From an uncultured Lachnospiraceae bacterium (GTDB lineage: Bacteria > Bacillota > Clostridia > Lachnospirales > Lachnospiraceae), in contig CAJTRL010000017.1 of assembly GCA_910578715.1 (NCBI GenBank), forward strand, positions 1 through 64,000: 64,000 nucleotides of DNA, written 5' to 3'. Under the pieces are notes generated by a model. It had not been told where the DNA came from. It did not search any database and saw only the letters and a program-made list of their open reading frames with translations. The translations under genes were made by a program, and so were the position numbers. This document shows, one piece after another, positions 1 through 8,195 of the stretch (positions are counted from its first letter, which is position 1; the number at the start of each line of letters is the position of its first letter).

Positions 1-906
1 AATAAGGCTGAGGAATATATTAATGAATTAATTTTGCGTTACGGAAAAACAAATGAAATAGGGCAACTTCAACGAGAACTGCATGAGAAGGTGGTTATCC
101 CGGAGCGAAATATACCAACAGCGCTATACAACGAATCATCAGAAATTGAGAAATATAGAAATGCATTGAATAGCATCAAAAATTTATCAGAGATGGACGG
201 TGCACTTGTAAGATTGCAAAAAAATAATTTAGAAAATCCGGTAGAGGCAAATTTGTTAGAATTTGTTTTGAATGCAGTACAGCAGATGGGGCAATACAGT
301 GATTATCTGATATATAATTCAAAAACACGAAATGAAGATACATATAATAAATTTGTGCAGATACTATTCAATCAACGCAATAAAGATATTTGGGACTATT
401 ATCTAAAGGACCAGACTTTTAAAGGTACAGCAGGTGATAAATTAAAGAGTGGTTTTCAGAGTGTGGGAAGGATAGACTTATTGATATGCCATAAAAATGA
501 TTCAGTAGGAATTATAGAGACAATAAAGTTACAAGGTACAGACTATAATAATATTCAAAAACATATACAGAAAATTTTTGGATATAATTTTGCGAATGTT
601 TCAACAGCATTTTTGCTGATTTTGGCAGATATGTCAAAGCCGGGGGAGTTCTGGGAAAAATATGAGAATAGTATTTTACCCAGAATGAGTGAAGAGACCA
701 AGGGAAATGTATGGCATTTTACAGGGCAAACATCTCAAGAAGATATTGAACTGATAAAAAATGGTATAGTGCGTAAACCAGTGTACCTTTGTATGACATG
801 TCATGTTTGTGACAGCACGAATCAAACCTTGCATTTATACCATATAATGGTAGATATTCAAAAGGCTGCGGCTAAGAAAGAAGCCGTTGATGCTCGAAAA
901 AATTAG
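1..906 (+). CDS. Unknown protein, C-terminal part, degenerate PD-(D/E)XK nuclease-like domain
   Basis: The frame is open from base 1 to the TAG at 904-906, so the gene is cut by the window edge; a TTG at 34 could be mistaken for its start. The first ~100 residues look helical. A GRIDLLI strand, a following GIIETIKL strand and a helix with HIQKIFGYN resemble the core of restriction-endonuclease-like folds, where an Asp and a (D/E)-x-K carry catalysis. Here the spacing is E-x-x-K, so activity is doubtful. The AT-rich base composition differs from the genes after 2.7 kb, which suggests acquired DNA. The neighbours are toxin-antitoxin genes and mobile-element remnants. A defence-related protein is possible, but I do not recognise the family. 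Confidence 0.6.
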   Translation, partial: NKAEEYINELILRYGKTNEIGQLQRELHEKVVIPERNIPTALYNESSEIEKYRNALNSIKNLSEMDGALVRLQKNNLENPVEANLLEFVLNAVQQMGQYSDYLIYNSKTRNEDTYNKFVQILFNQRNKDIWDYYLKDQTFKGTAGDKLKSGFQSVGRIDLLICHKNDSVGIIETIKLQGTDYNNIQKHIQKIFGYNFANVSTAFLLILADMSKPGEFWEKYENSILPRMSEETKGNVWHFTGQTSQEDIELIKNGIVRKPVYLCMTCHVCDSTNQTLHLYHIMVDIQKAAAKKEAVDARKN

Positions 907-989
907 TTTATTAATATACTAATTTTAGATTTGAAGGGTAGGGGCTTATGTAACGCTTCCGTCCTCATTACGGTAGGGCTTCCCATTCA

Positions 990-1280
990 ATGGCGTGGGG
1001 AGCAGAGGGAAGTCTTACGGAAATCGGAGCGAAAATTGTGATTGGGGGAAGGGATATTCCCATGACAGCCAATGTCATTAGCAAGAACGAACGCCCCTTA
1101 CAGCCCGGCGCAGTCAATAACGTGCTTTATAATATCGTGGATGCCTATAATAGGCAGGAAGCAGTGAAAGCGAAAAGGGAACATCGCAAGTCGGAAATGA
1201 CGCCGGGGGTATCACTCATTGTCGCCCTTGCGAATTTGATTTATCAGGAAAAAAGAAATAGCCGCCACTATTCCCAATAG
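990..1280 (+). pseudogene. Mobile-element protein fragment, possibly ending in a holin-like type I toxin remnant
   Basis: A 96-codon frame with no ribosome site at its ATG and no family I recognise. Open frame continues about 36 bases upstream of the ATG, as expected for a fragment of a longer gene. The last 28 codons, from an internal ATG at 1197, read as a short hydrophobic segment, LIVALANLIY, followed by KRN, and end inside a strong inverted repeat. That arrangement resembles short holin-like type I toxins of Firmicutes elements. The usual full hydrophobic helix is missing, so if it is one it is probably decayed. Confidence 0.35.
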
Positions 1281-1288
1281 TGACGGCT
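1260..1288. terminator. Bidirectional hairpin, 13-bp arms with one mismatch
   Basis: AGCCGCCACTATT (1260-1272) pairs with AATAGTGACGGCT (1276-1288) around a 3-base loop. Read on the minus strand it is followed by TATTTCTTTTT, an intrinsic-terminator tail. A minus-strand -10 box TATATT (1363-1368) with a weak TTAAAT 17 bases upstream could start a ~100-nt antisense RNA ending here, as in type I toxin-antitoxin pairs. Confidence 0.5.
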
Positions 1289-1541
1289 GACTGCTTATAG
1301 CAGAGGTTTAAATTTATTGTGAGAGGTAGAGCCGCTTCTATGGCTTCCCTTTTTCTATGCTTAATATAGCACATTTGGCAGCCGGATTTAAGAGCCAAAC
1401 GCATGTTTACTGTAATGTGAACACGAAAGACGTCTGCTGCCTGCGCATTCTCTTATCAGGTAAGGCAGTATAAGCCCGATACGGGGCAAATAGAGCCTTT
1501 CAGAGACATTCTGACTGACTGCGGTCATTCTCGCGCTGCAA

Positions 1542-1814
1542 TTACATACCAAACAAATCGGCGTGTGTGCCGGTGCGGTCTAATCTTAACTCATCATCCG
1601 TCTGTTTGTATATGAGTAGCCAGTCCGGCTCTATGTGACATTCCCGATACCCGGAGTAATTACCACTTAGATTGTGGTCTTTGTTCTTTAGTGGAAGTTG
1701 CGCGGGGATACGGAGCGTATCGATTGCCTGTTGTAATAAGGACATTTTATAACTGCGTTTCACACAGGTTTTAAAATCCTTTTTGAATCTGGTGGAATAT
1801 CGTACATTGAGCAT
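1542..1814 (-). CDS. YafQ-family mRNA interferase toxin
   Basis: A 90-residue RelE/ParE-superfamily toxin, the usual length. YafQ-type toxins cleave mRNA in the ribosomal A site. Family features seen: N-terminal YSTRFKKDFK, a central HNLSGNYSGYRECHIEPDWLLIY stretch with the expected basic, His and acidic residues, and a C-terminal LDRTGTHADLF with the conserved His near the end. The ATG lies two bases after the antitoxin stop, and GGAGG (in TTATGGAGGAATAG) is formed by the last antitoxin codons, so translation is coupled. It is the last gene of a three-gene minus-strand operon. The frame is intact with no missing key residue that I can see. Confidence 0.88.
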   Translation of the reverse strand: MLNVRYSTRFKKDFKTCVKRSYKMSLLQQAIDTLRIPAQLPLKNKDHNLSGNYSGYRECHIEPDWLLIYKQTDDELRLDRTGTHADLFGM

Positions 1815-1816
1815 GG

Positions 1817-2026
1817 CTATTCCTCCATAAGTTCAGTAAATAGAGCTTCGGTGGGTCCGGTGAATAGGATGCCGCCGCCGTTTTCCAGTTCTTCTATCGA
1901 GGCTATGGTTTCCGCATTGGGTGTTTCGTCCGGGATTGCCGCTCCCTGAAGATAGGGAATAACATAAAGCAGTTTGGCATCTGATATCTGATCTATCAGC
2001 TGTTTGGCTAATTCACGATTGCTCAT
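1817..2026 (-). CDS. Antitoxin partner of the YafQ-type toxin
   Basis: A 69-residue acidic protein directly upstream of the toxin. I place the start at the ATG at 2026 because AGGAAG lies 8 bases before it; a GTG at 2035 is the alternative. An N-terminal helical part (MSNRELAKQLIDQI) is followed by an acidic tail ending LFTELMEE, the type of segment that wraps around RelE-superfamily toxins. It does not clearly show a ribbon-helix-helix or HTH domain, so DNA binding may be supplied by the gene upstream. Confidence 0.75.
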   Translation of the reverse strand: MSNRELAKQLIDQISDAKLLYVIPYLQGAAIPDETPNAETIASIEELENGGGILFTGPTEALFTELMEE

Positions 2027-2071
2027 GGTATGCACTTCCTTTCATGGTTATTGTATGTGGTTATGGTGAAA

Positions 2072-2266
2072 CTATTCTGCGGCGTTATCGCAATCGATAC
2101 GCATATCAACTGCTTTTTTGATATAGCCATTGACTTTTTCGCCAGCTGCTGTTGCTGCCGCTTTAATTTCTTCGTATTTTTCTTTAGGAACATCAAGCGG
2201 AATGCGTTTGAGTTTTGCTTTTTGATAATCGTACAAATATTCTTTACGTTGTTCAGATAAAGCCAA
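2072..2266 (-). CDS. Ribbon-helix-helix (Arc/CopG-like) protein, first gene of the TA operon
   Basis: A 64-residue protein with a TTG start preceded by AGAAGGCG. A basic N-terminus (YDYQKAKLKRIPLDVPKEKYEEIKAAA) has the beta-strand then helix pattern of ribbon-helix-helix repressors, and VNGYIKKAVDMRI fits the second helix. It ends 45 bases before the antitoxin start. I infer it is the operon's DNA-binding autoregulator, giving a three-component set: repressor, antitoxin, toxin. It could also be a second, independent antitoxin. Confidence 0.7.
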   Translation of the reverse strand: MALSEQRKEYLYDYQKAKLKRIPLDVPKEKYEEIKAAATAAGEKVNGYIKKAVDMRIDCDNAAE

Positions 2267-2423
2267 TTATAACGCCTTCTTTCTACATGGAGGGGACATT
2301 GAAAATGATTCTATTCCATCTTACAGAGGGAGTATAACATAAAATCAATGATATGTACATAACAAAAATGTGCAAAAAATTATCTGCACTGGAAGAACAG
2401 ATTGCACAGCTTCAGGAGCTAAC

Positions 2424-2504
2424 GTGTCCGTAACACTGGATGTATATACCCATTTAGATTTCGTACAGATTCAGGAAAAATGGAAGCAGTACAGGAGAAT
2501 ATAA
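2424..2504 (+). pseudogene. C-terminal remnant of a tyrosine recombinase (integrase)
   Basis: Twenty-six codons read SVTLDVYTHLDF and onward to a TAA. LDVYTHL is the hallmark block around the catalytic tyrosine of phage and conjugative-transposon integrases. The upstream catalytic Arg, Lys and His boxes are absent. A short out-of-frame coiled-coil-like peptide (2368-2431) overlaps the 5' side. This is a dead fragment marking an old integration next to clpB. Confidence 0.75.
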
Positions 2505-2525
2505 AAACAGGATAGAAAAAGATAC

Positions 2526-2570
2526 ATCTGCTGCCACCCGGTAAAATACGATATGGCAGCAGATTTTTTT
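2526..2570 (+). terminator. Intrinsic terminator after the integrase remnant
   Basis: CTGCTGCCA (2528-2536) pairs with TGGCAGCAG (2554-2562), followed by ATTTTTTT. It closes the accessory stretch. Just after it, AAAGGTACA-like words repeat twice (2574-2595). Confidence 0.8.
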
Positions 2571-2668
2571 CGCAAAAGGTACAGAAAAGGTACAAATCCC
2601 GCTTTTACAGAATTAAGACATCCCATAAATCCCCATTTTATCAGCAATACAAAAAAATTTCAGAAATT

Positions 2669-2695
2669 TTAGCACTCACCTCTTGACAGTGCTAA
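2669..2695 (+). promoter_or_regulatory. CIRCE operator (HrcA binding site)
   Basis: TTAGCACTC, a 9-base spacer, then CAGTGCTAA: a CIRCE element with one mismatch in the second arm. HrcA binds CIRCE and represses chaperone genes until heat shock. It lies about 90 bases upstream of clpB. Confidence 0.92.
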
Positions 2696-2711
2696 CAAAA
2701 AGCGTTATTGT
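2683..2711 (+). promoter_or_regulatory. clpB sigma-A promoter overlapping CIRCE
   Basis: A perfect -35 TTGACA (2683-2688), a 17-base spacer and -10 TATTGT (2706-2711). The -35 box lies inside the CIRCE spacer and second arm, so HrcA binding would block polymerase directly. Confidence 0.85.
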
Positions 2712-2783
2712 TATATCGCAAGTAGAACAGAACGGCTTGCAAACGTTTTGACTATTTCAGGTATAGTGAGGAGGCGGAAGATT

Positions 2784-5366
2784 ATGAATCTAACCAAATT
2801 TACGCAGAAATCAATGCAGGCAGTGGAACAGTGCGAGAAACTGGCCTATGAATACGGAAATCAGGAAATTGAACAGGAGCATCTTCTGTACAGCCTTTTG
2901 ACGATAGATGACAGCCTGATTCTGAAACTGGTTGAAAAAATGGAAATCAACAAGGAATACTTTTTAAACCGTGTGGAGCAGAGTCTGCAGAAGCGCGTCA
3001 AAGTACAGGGCGGGCAGATTTATGTCGGACAGGATTTGAACAAGGCGCTCGTGACGGCGGAGGATGAGGCGAAGCAGCTGGGGGACGAGTATGTTTCCGT
3101 GGAACATCTTTTCCTCGCGATGTTAAAGCATCCGAACCGGGAGATAAAAGAAATTTTCCGGGAGTTCGGTATCACGCGGGAGCGTTTTTTACAGGCTCTT
3201 TCCACCGTGCGGGGCAACCAGAGGGTGACTTCCGATAATCCGGAGGCAACTTACGATACACTGGAAAAATACGGACAGGATTTGGTGGAGAGGGCGAGGA
3301 ATCAGAAACTCGACCCTGTTATCGGCCGGGATAACGAGATTCGGAATGTGATTCGGATTTTATCCCGGAAAACGAAGAACAACCCGGTGCTTATCGGGGA
3401 GCCGGGTGTCGGCAAGACCGCGGTGGCGGAAGGGCTGGCACAGCGGATTGTCCGGGGGGACGTGCCGGAAGGATTGAAGGATAAAAAGATTTTTGCGCTG
3501 GATATGGGAGCGCTTGTGGCGGGCGCGAAGTACCGGGGCGAGTTCGAGGAGCGTCTGAAAGCGGTGCTGGATGATGTGAAAAACAGCGACGGGCAGATTA
3601 TTCTGTTTATCGACGAGCTGCATACGATTGTGGGCGCGGGAAAGACGGACGGCGCGCTGGATGCGGGCAATATGTTAAAGCCTATGCTGGCGAGAGGGGA
3701 GCTGCACTGTATCGGGGCTACCACGCTGGACGAATACCGTCAGTATATTGAGAAAGATGCCGCGCTGGAACGGCGTTTCCAGCCGGTGCTGGTGGAAGAG
3801 CCTACCGTGGAGGACACCATTTCCATTTTAAGGGGGCTGAAGGAGCGGTATGAGGTTTATCATGGCGTCAAAATCATGGATACCGCGCTGGTCAGTGCGG
3901 CGGTGCTTTCCAACCGTTATTTGTCCGACCGTTTTCTGCCGGATAAGGCAATCGACCTGGTGGATGAAGCCTGTGCGCTGATTAAGACGGAGCTGGATTC
4001 CATGCCGACGGAATTAGACGAGCTGCGGCGTAAAGTAATGCAGCTGGAAATCGAAGAAACCGCTTTGAAAAAAGAGGATGACCGATTGAGTCAAGAACGC
4101 TTGGAGAACTTACAGCGTGAACTGGCGGAGTTAAAGGCCGAGCTGAACAACCGGATGGCGCAGTGGGAAAACGAAAAGGCTTCTGTCGAGAAGCTGTCCA
4201 AAATCCGGGAAGAAATCGACGAGGTGAACAATCAGATTCAGATTGCACAGCGAGAGGGAGACTACGAGAAAGCGGCGGAGCTCAGTTACGGCAAAATGCC
4301 TTCTCTGAAACAGCAGCTTGAGATAGAAGAAGAAAAGGTGAAAAATCAGGAGCTTTCGCTCGTCCATGAGAGCGTGTCCGAAGAGGAGATTGCGAAAATC
4401 ATTTCCCGGTGGACGGGGATTCCGGTAGCCAAACTGACGGAAAGCGAGCGGAACAAGACACTGCATCTGGACGAAGAACTGCACAAACGCGTTATCGGAC
4501 AGGAGGAAGGCGTTACGACGGTGACAGAGGCAATTATTCGTTCCAAAGCGGGAATCAAAGACCCGACGAAGCCCATCGGTTCTTTCCTGTTCATGGGACC
4601 AACGGGCGTCGGTAAAACGGAGCTTGCCAAAGCCCTTGCGGCATCGCTTTTTGACGATGAAAACAACATGGTGCGCATCGACATGAGCGAGTATATGGAG
4701 AAATATTCCGTTTCCAGGCTGATTGGAGCGCCTCCCGGATATGTAGGGTATGAGGAAGGCGGACAGTTGACCGAAGCAGTCAGGAGAAAACCCTATTCGG
4801 TTGTGCTGTTCGATGAGATTGAAAAGGCGCATCCCGATGTGTTCAATGTGCTGTTACAGGTATTGGACGACGGGCGGATTACGGATTCCCAGGGAAGAAC
4901 GGTGGATTTTAAAAATACGATACTGATAATGACTTCCAATATCGGCGCGGACTATCTGCTGGACGGCATCGACGGGGAAGGCAATATCAAACCGGAGACG
5001 GAAGCGCTCGTCATGGGCGATTTGCGGAATCATTTCCGGCCGGAATTTCTGAACCGTCTGGATGAAATCGTGCTTTTCAAACCGTTGACTAAAGAAGTTA
5101 CCCACGATATTATTCATTTGATTATCGGCGAGCTGAATCAGTGCCTGGCCGACAGGGAGCTGACCGTAGAACTGACGCCGGAAGCGGAAGAGTTTATTAT
5201 CGACAACGCTTATGACCCGGTTTACGGTGCGAGACCGTTGAAACGGTATGTTCAGAAATATGTGGAGACTTTGTCGGCGAAGCTGATTTTGTCGGATAAG
5301 ATTGCGGCGCGCGATACGATTCTGATTGTCGTGGAAGATGGAAAACTGGCGGCAAAGAAGAAATAG
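2784..5366 (+). CDS. clpB: ClpB disaggregase (AAA+ chaperone)
   Basis: An 860-residue Hsp100 ATPase that threads aggregated proteins with DnaK help; cytosolic. Domains in order: Clp N-domain (1-145), AAA-1 with Walker A GEPGVGKTA and Walker B ILFIDELHT, the ClpB-specific coiled-coil middle domain (about 400-520), AAA-2 with GPTGVGKTE and VVLFDEIEKAH, then the C-terminal D2-small domain. The start is the ATG at 2784, behind GAGGAGG, rather than the in-frame ATG at 2748, which has no ribosome site. Full length for the family. HrcA/CIRCE control is visible upstream and no other gene is in the operon. Confidence 0.97.
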   Translation: MNLTKFTQKSMQAVEQCEKLAYEYGNQEIEQEHLLYSLLTIDDSLILKLVEKMEINKEYFLNRVEQSLQKRVKVQGGQIYVGQDLNKALVTAEDEAKQLGDEYVSVEHLFLAMLKHPNREIKEIFREFGITRERFLQALSTVRGNQRVTSDNPEATYDTLEKYGQDLVERARNQKLDPVIGRDNEIRNVIRILSRKTKNNPVLIGEPGVGKTAVAEGLAQRIVRGDVPEGLKDKKIFALDMGALVAGAKYRGEFEERLKAVLDDVKNSDGQIILFIDELHTIVGAGKTDGALDAGNMLKPMLARGELHCIGATTLDEYRQYIEKDAALERRFQPVLVEEPTVEDTISILRGLKERYEVYHGVKIMDTALVSAAVLSNRYLSDRFLPDKAIDLVDEACALIKTELDSMPTELDELRRKVMQLEIEETALKKEDDRLSQERLENLQRELAELKAELNNRMAQWENEKASVEKLSKIREEIDEVNNQIQIAQREGDYEKAAELSYGKMPSLKQQLEIEEEKVKNQELSLVHESVSEEEIAKIISRWTGIPVAKLTESERNKTLHLDEELHKRVIGQEEGVTTVTEAIIRSKAGIKDPTKPIGSFLFMGPTGVGKTELAKALAASLFDDENNMVRIDMSEYMEKYSVSRLIGAPPGYVGYEEGGQLTEAVRRKPYSVVLFDEIEKAHPDVFNVLLQVLDDGRITDSQGRTVDFKNTILIMTSNIGADYLLDGIDGEGNIKPETEALVMGDLRNHFRPEFLNRLDEIVLFKPLTKEVTHDIIHLIIGELNQCLADRELTVELTPEAEEFIIDNAYDPVYGARPLKRYVQKYVETLSAKLILSDKIAARDTILIVVEDGKLAAKKK

Positions 5367-5387
5367 AAGAGGTAAAAAAGCTGTAAT

Positions 5388-5434
5388 AGGGGCTCTCGAC
5401 GGGCAGCGACACTGCTTGTTAAGAGCCTCTTTTG
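5388..5434. terminator. Terminator between clpB and the convergent acyltransferase gene
   Basis: GGCTCT (5391-5396) pairs with AGAGCC (5422-5427), with an inner GCAG/CTGC stem and a CTCTTTT tail. It serves clpB and possibly also the convergent gene ending at 5440. Confidence 0.7.
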
Positions 5435-5439
5435 CGTGT

Positions 5440-6501
5440 TTATGCTTTTTTCCGAATGCCGAGTACAAAATACCGCACGAGAGGGATTCGTCGGATGATT
5501 TCATAGGCCGCAAAGGTTCCGGCGATTTCAAGCGGAAAGGCAATGATGTAATTCCAGACCGCCGGGAAATGCCCGTAAAAGTGCAATAGATAGCAAATGC
5601 CGAGCAAAACAGGGTAATGAAGGATATAAAAGCCGAAACTGGATTTTGTCAGATAATCGGTAAATGGCTTTTTTTGATTAAAGTATTTCCCGGCGCACCC
5701 CAAAATAGCGAGAACGGCAAGCCATAGATACAGATTCGTGAAAAGGCTTTCCAGGCATTCGGGCGCGGTAAAGTCGCGGCCATCGTAACGCATGGCATAG
5801 AAAACGGCGCATACGACAGCGGCGAAAAGCATGGGAATGCAGACTTTTTCCAGCTTTTGCTGTACTTCGTCGTGGGAAAAAAGATAGTAGCCGGTGAGGA
5901 ACGATACGAAGTATATGCCAAAACGATACATCGTGAGAACAGGCATGTTCAGAATCCGGGACGCGCCAAAAAGCAGCAGAAACAATGGCAGAATCGCGGG
6001 AAGTCCGGCTTTCCCGCAAAGCGTCCACAGTTTGTCCTTTTTGTCCAGTCTGGTCAATAAAATGAGCAGACTGGAAAAAAGAAACAGCGTCTGAATGAAC
6101 CACAACGGGCCGATGCCGCTCAGGACGGAAATCGGGTATACGAGTGCGAACGGTATGTAGGAAAGGCCGCCGCCCATTTTGATATTCAGATACCCGGTAA
6201 TCCAATGAACGAAAAACAGTCCCAGGGTGGAGGGAAGCAGCAGCTTCCGCGCCCGCTCCTTGAGAAATTGTCTCCCGGTTCGTTTTTGCAGGGAAAATCT
6301 GGCGCTGATACCGGCAACGATAAACAAAAGTACCATGAACCACGGATAGACGATGCCGGCAAATGTATCGAAGGCGGGAATATTGGCCGCGCCCGGAATA
6401 CCGCCGAGAATGCCTACGCCATTGAACAAATAACATACATGGTATGCCATGACCAGTAAGACCGTCGCCCACCGGATATTGTCAAGATATAGTTTGCGCA
6501 T
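5440..6501 (-). CDS. Acyltransferase-3 family membrane protein
   Basis: A 353-residue protein with about ten membrane segments, the size of the acyltransferase-3 (OafA-like) family, which moves acyl groups onto sugars or other acceptors from the membrane. LYLDNIRWATVLLVMAYHV gives the family's first helix with its conserved Arg and His. The ATG at 6501 is chosen because GGGAGG lies 7 bases upstream; a neighbouring ATG at 6504 is possible, and the longer frame to 6687 has no ribosome site and overlaps the AbrB gene. The target is unknown. It is the second gene behind an AbrB-type regulator. Confidence 0.85.
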   Translation of the reverse strand: MRKLYLDNIRWATVLLVMAYHVCYLFNGVGILGGIPGAANIPAFDTFAGIVYPWFMVLLFIVAGISARFSLQKRTGRQFLKERARKLLLPSTLGLFFVHWITGYLNIKMGGGLSYIPFALVYPISVLSGIGPLWFIQTLFLFSSLLILLTRLDKKDKLWTLCGKAGLPAILPLFLLLFGASRILNMPVLTMYRFGIYFVSFLTGYYLFSHDEVQQKLEKVCIPMLFAAVVCAVFYAMRYDGRDFTAPECLESLFTNLYLWLAVLAILGCAGKYFNQKKPFTDYLTKSSFGFYILHYPVLLGICYLLHFYGHFPAVWNYIIAFPLEIAGTFAAYEIIRRIPLVRYFVLGIRKKA

Positions 6502-6568
6502 CATGATACCTCCCTGACCGCTGTCTGGCAGTCTGAATATTTCTTCTTTCATTTTGGGTTCCGTTTTG

Positions 6569-6814
6569 CTAATGCTCTTCGTCTCCGTTTTGTTGTTTTT
6601 CCTCATTTTCCGCATCCGTTTCAAAAACGGCGGACGCAAACCGGGCAAATAAGTTTTTGGGCGGTATGGCAAGCCCTTTGCTTTCATCCCCCAGAATAAT
6701 CAGCGAATCGCCCGGACTGATTCCGAAAATCTCACGGGCCTGTTTGGGAATCACAATCTGTCCTTTTTCTCCGACCGTAACGGTCCAGGCGTATTTTCCT
6801 TTTGGTTTTTTCAT
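6569..6814 (-). CDS. AbrB/MazE/SpoVT-type swapped-hairpin regulator
   Basis: An 81-residue DNA-binding protein. The core WTVTVGEKGQIVIPKQAREI then FGISPGDSLIIL is the classic AbrB-like domain (residues ~10-50). The tail is acidic and low-complexity (ENEEKQQNGDEEH). The ATG at 6814 has GGAGG 5 bases upstream; an ATG at 6826 is less likely. It sits 67 bases before the acyltransferase gene on the same strand and behind a promoter containing a 13-bp palindrome, so it probably regulates itself and that gene. Confidence 0.88.
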   Translation of the reverse strand: MKKPKGKYAWTVTVGEKGQIVIPKQAREIFGISPGDSLIILGDESKGLAIPPKNLFARFASAVFETDAENEEKQQNGDEEH

Positions 6815-6906
6815 AAAATCCTCCATTCTTTTCAGAAATTGTCACCTTTCCATAAACTCCCTTATCAGGAATCTTCTCTGCCATTAAAAATTCTTTTTAC
6901 AAATTA

Positions 6907-6958
6907 AAAAAGTATGATTTGTATAATTAATCATACTTTTTCTTGGGGAAAATGTCAA
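6907..6958 (-). promoter_or_regulatory. Promoter overlapping a perfect 13-bp inverted repeat
   Basis: On the minus strand: -35 TTGACA (6953-6958), 17-base spacer, -10 TATGAT (6930-6935). The -10 lies within an inverted repeat, AAAAAGTATGATT (6907-6919) and its complement (6929-6941), separated by 9 bases. It reads toward the AbrB gene. The palindrome is a good candidate operator for that protein. Confidence 0.75.
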
Positions 6959-7172
6959 GAATTAACATTTCAGAACACGGATTCCGGTAACGGCTCAGAC
7001 CAGAACTTTATACCCGCCGCAAAGTCCGTAACAGAAAAGCCGAAAGCTGAGCGGTTATAATTTTCAAAATCAGGAATGGAAATTATCCTTTGAAAACGAT
7101 ATAATGTTATATCATGAAAAAGGGATATGCCTGTGTTGTATCGCGGACATAACAGAATATGGAGGATTGCAT

Positions 7173-8195
7173 ATGAGATACCCGGCGTTTCTGCCTGCGG
7201 GCGGAAAGATAGGATTTGTCGCGCCTTCCTTTGGATGTGCGGCGGAGCCTTATAAAAGCGCGTTTCTGAATGCGCAGAAAAAATGGAAAGAAGACGGTTA
7301 CGAGATTCAGACAGGGCCGAACTGCTATGCGGAATGCGGAATCGGTATCAGCAACACGCCCGCCGCGTGCGGAAAGGAACTTCAGGATTTTTACTGCACA
7401 CAGGAGAACGACTGTTTAATTTCCTGCGGCGGCGGGGAACTGATGTGCGAAATTCTGGATTATGCAGATTTTGAGAAGATAAAAGCCGCGGCGCCCAAGT
7501 GGTATATGGGCTATTCGGACAATACCAATATGACGTTTCTTTTGACGACGCTGTGCGATGTCGCGTCCGTTTACGGGCCCTGTGCGTCTGCGTTCGGAAT
7601 GGAGCCGCAGCATCCGGCGCTGGAGGATGCGATGAACCTTCTGACAGGAAAAAATCTGGAATTACACGGGTATGATAAATGGGAAAAGGAGTCCTTCAAA
7701 AGCGAAGAAAATCCGCTTGCGCCCTATCATGTGACGGAGCCTTCCGCAATACGGAAATTCCCGGACGGGAAGATGGACTTTTCCGGCAGACTGCTCGGCG
7801 GCTGTATGGATTGTCTGGTCAATTTCCTCGGTACGGGGTATGATAAAGTGCGCGAATTTACGGAGCGTTACCGGGAAGACGGCATCATATGGTTTCTGGA
7901 AGCCTGTGATTTGAATGTGATGGGCATCCGGCGCGCCATGTGGCAGATGGAGCATGCGGGCTGGTTTTCGCATTGTAAGGGTTTTCTGATTGGAAGGCCG
8001 GTCTGCCACGGTCAGGAAATGATGGGACTCGACCAGTATCAGGCGGTTTACGAAGTGGTGCGAAAATATAACGTTCCCGTGCTTATGGATTTGGATATCG
8101 GACACATGCCGCCGATGATGCCGCTTATCTGCGGCAGTTATGCCCATGTGCATGCGGATGGGAACGAGTATTCCGTGAAGATGGAATTGAAGTGA
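7173..8195 (+). CDS. S66 family peptidase (LD-carboxypeptidase / MccF-like)
   Basis: A 340-residue cytosolic serine peptidase. The family cuts the L,D bond of murein tetrapeptides (LdcA) or microcin C (MccF). The N-terminal GGKIGFVAPSFG, the nucleophile Ser in MGYSDNT, the Glu in WFLEACDLN and the His in DIGHMPPMMPL match the Ser-Glu-His triad order. The ATG at 7173 follows ATGGAGGATTG; the longer frame from 7104 has no ribosome site. The next frame starts inside its last codons. LdcA or MccF activity cannot be told apart from sequence alone. Confidence 0.88.
   Translation: MRYPAFLPAGGKIGFVAPSFGCAAEPYKSAFLNAQKKWKEDGYEIQTGPNCYAECGIGISNTPAACGKELQDFYCTQENDCLISCGGGELMCEILDYADFEKIKAAAPKWYMGYSDNTNMTFLLTTLCDVASVYGPCASAFGMEPQHPALEDAMNLLTGKNLELHGYDKWEKESFKSEENPLAPYHVTEPSAIRKFPDGKMDFSGRLLGGCMDCLVNFLGTGYDKVREFTERYREDGIIWFLEACDLNVMGIRRAMWQMEHAGWFSHCKGFLIGRPVCHGQEMMGLDQYQAVYEVVRKYNVPVLMDLDIGHMPPMMPLICGSYAHVHADGNEYSVKMELK

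Noticed and set aside
1216..1404. 62-codon minus-strand frame next to the mobile fragment
   Set aside because: It runs through the bidirectional hairpin and the likely antisense promoter; no ribosome site.
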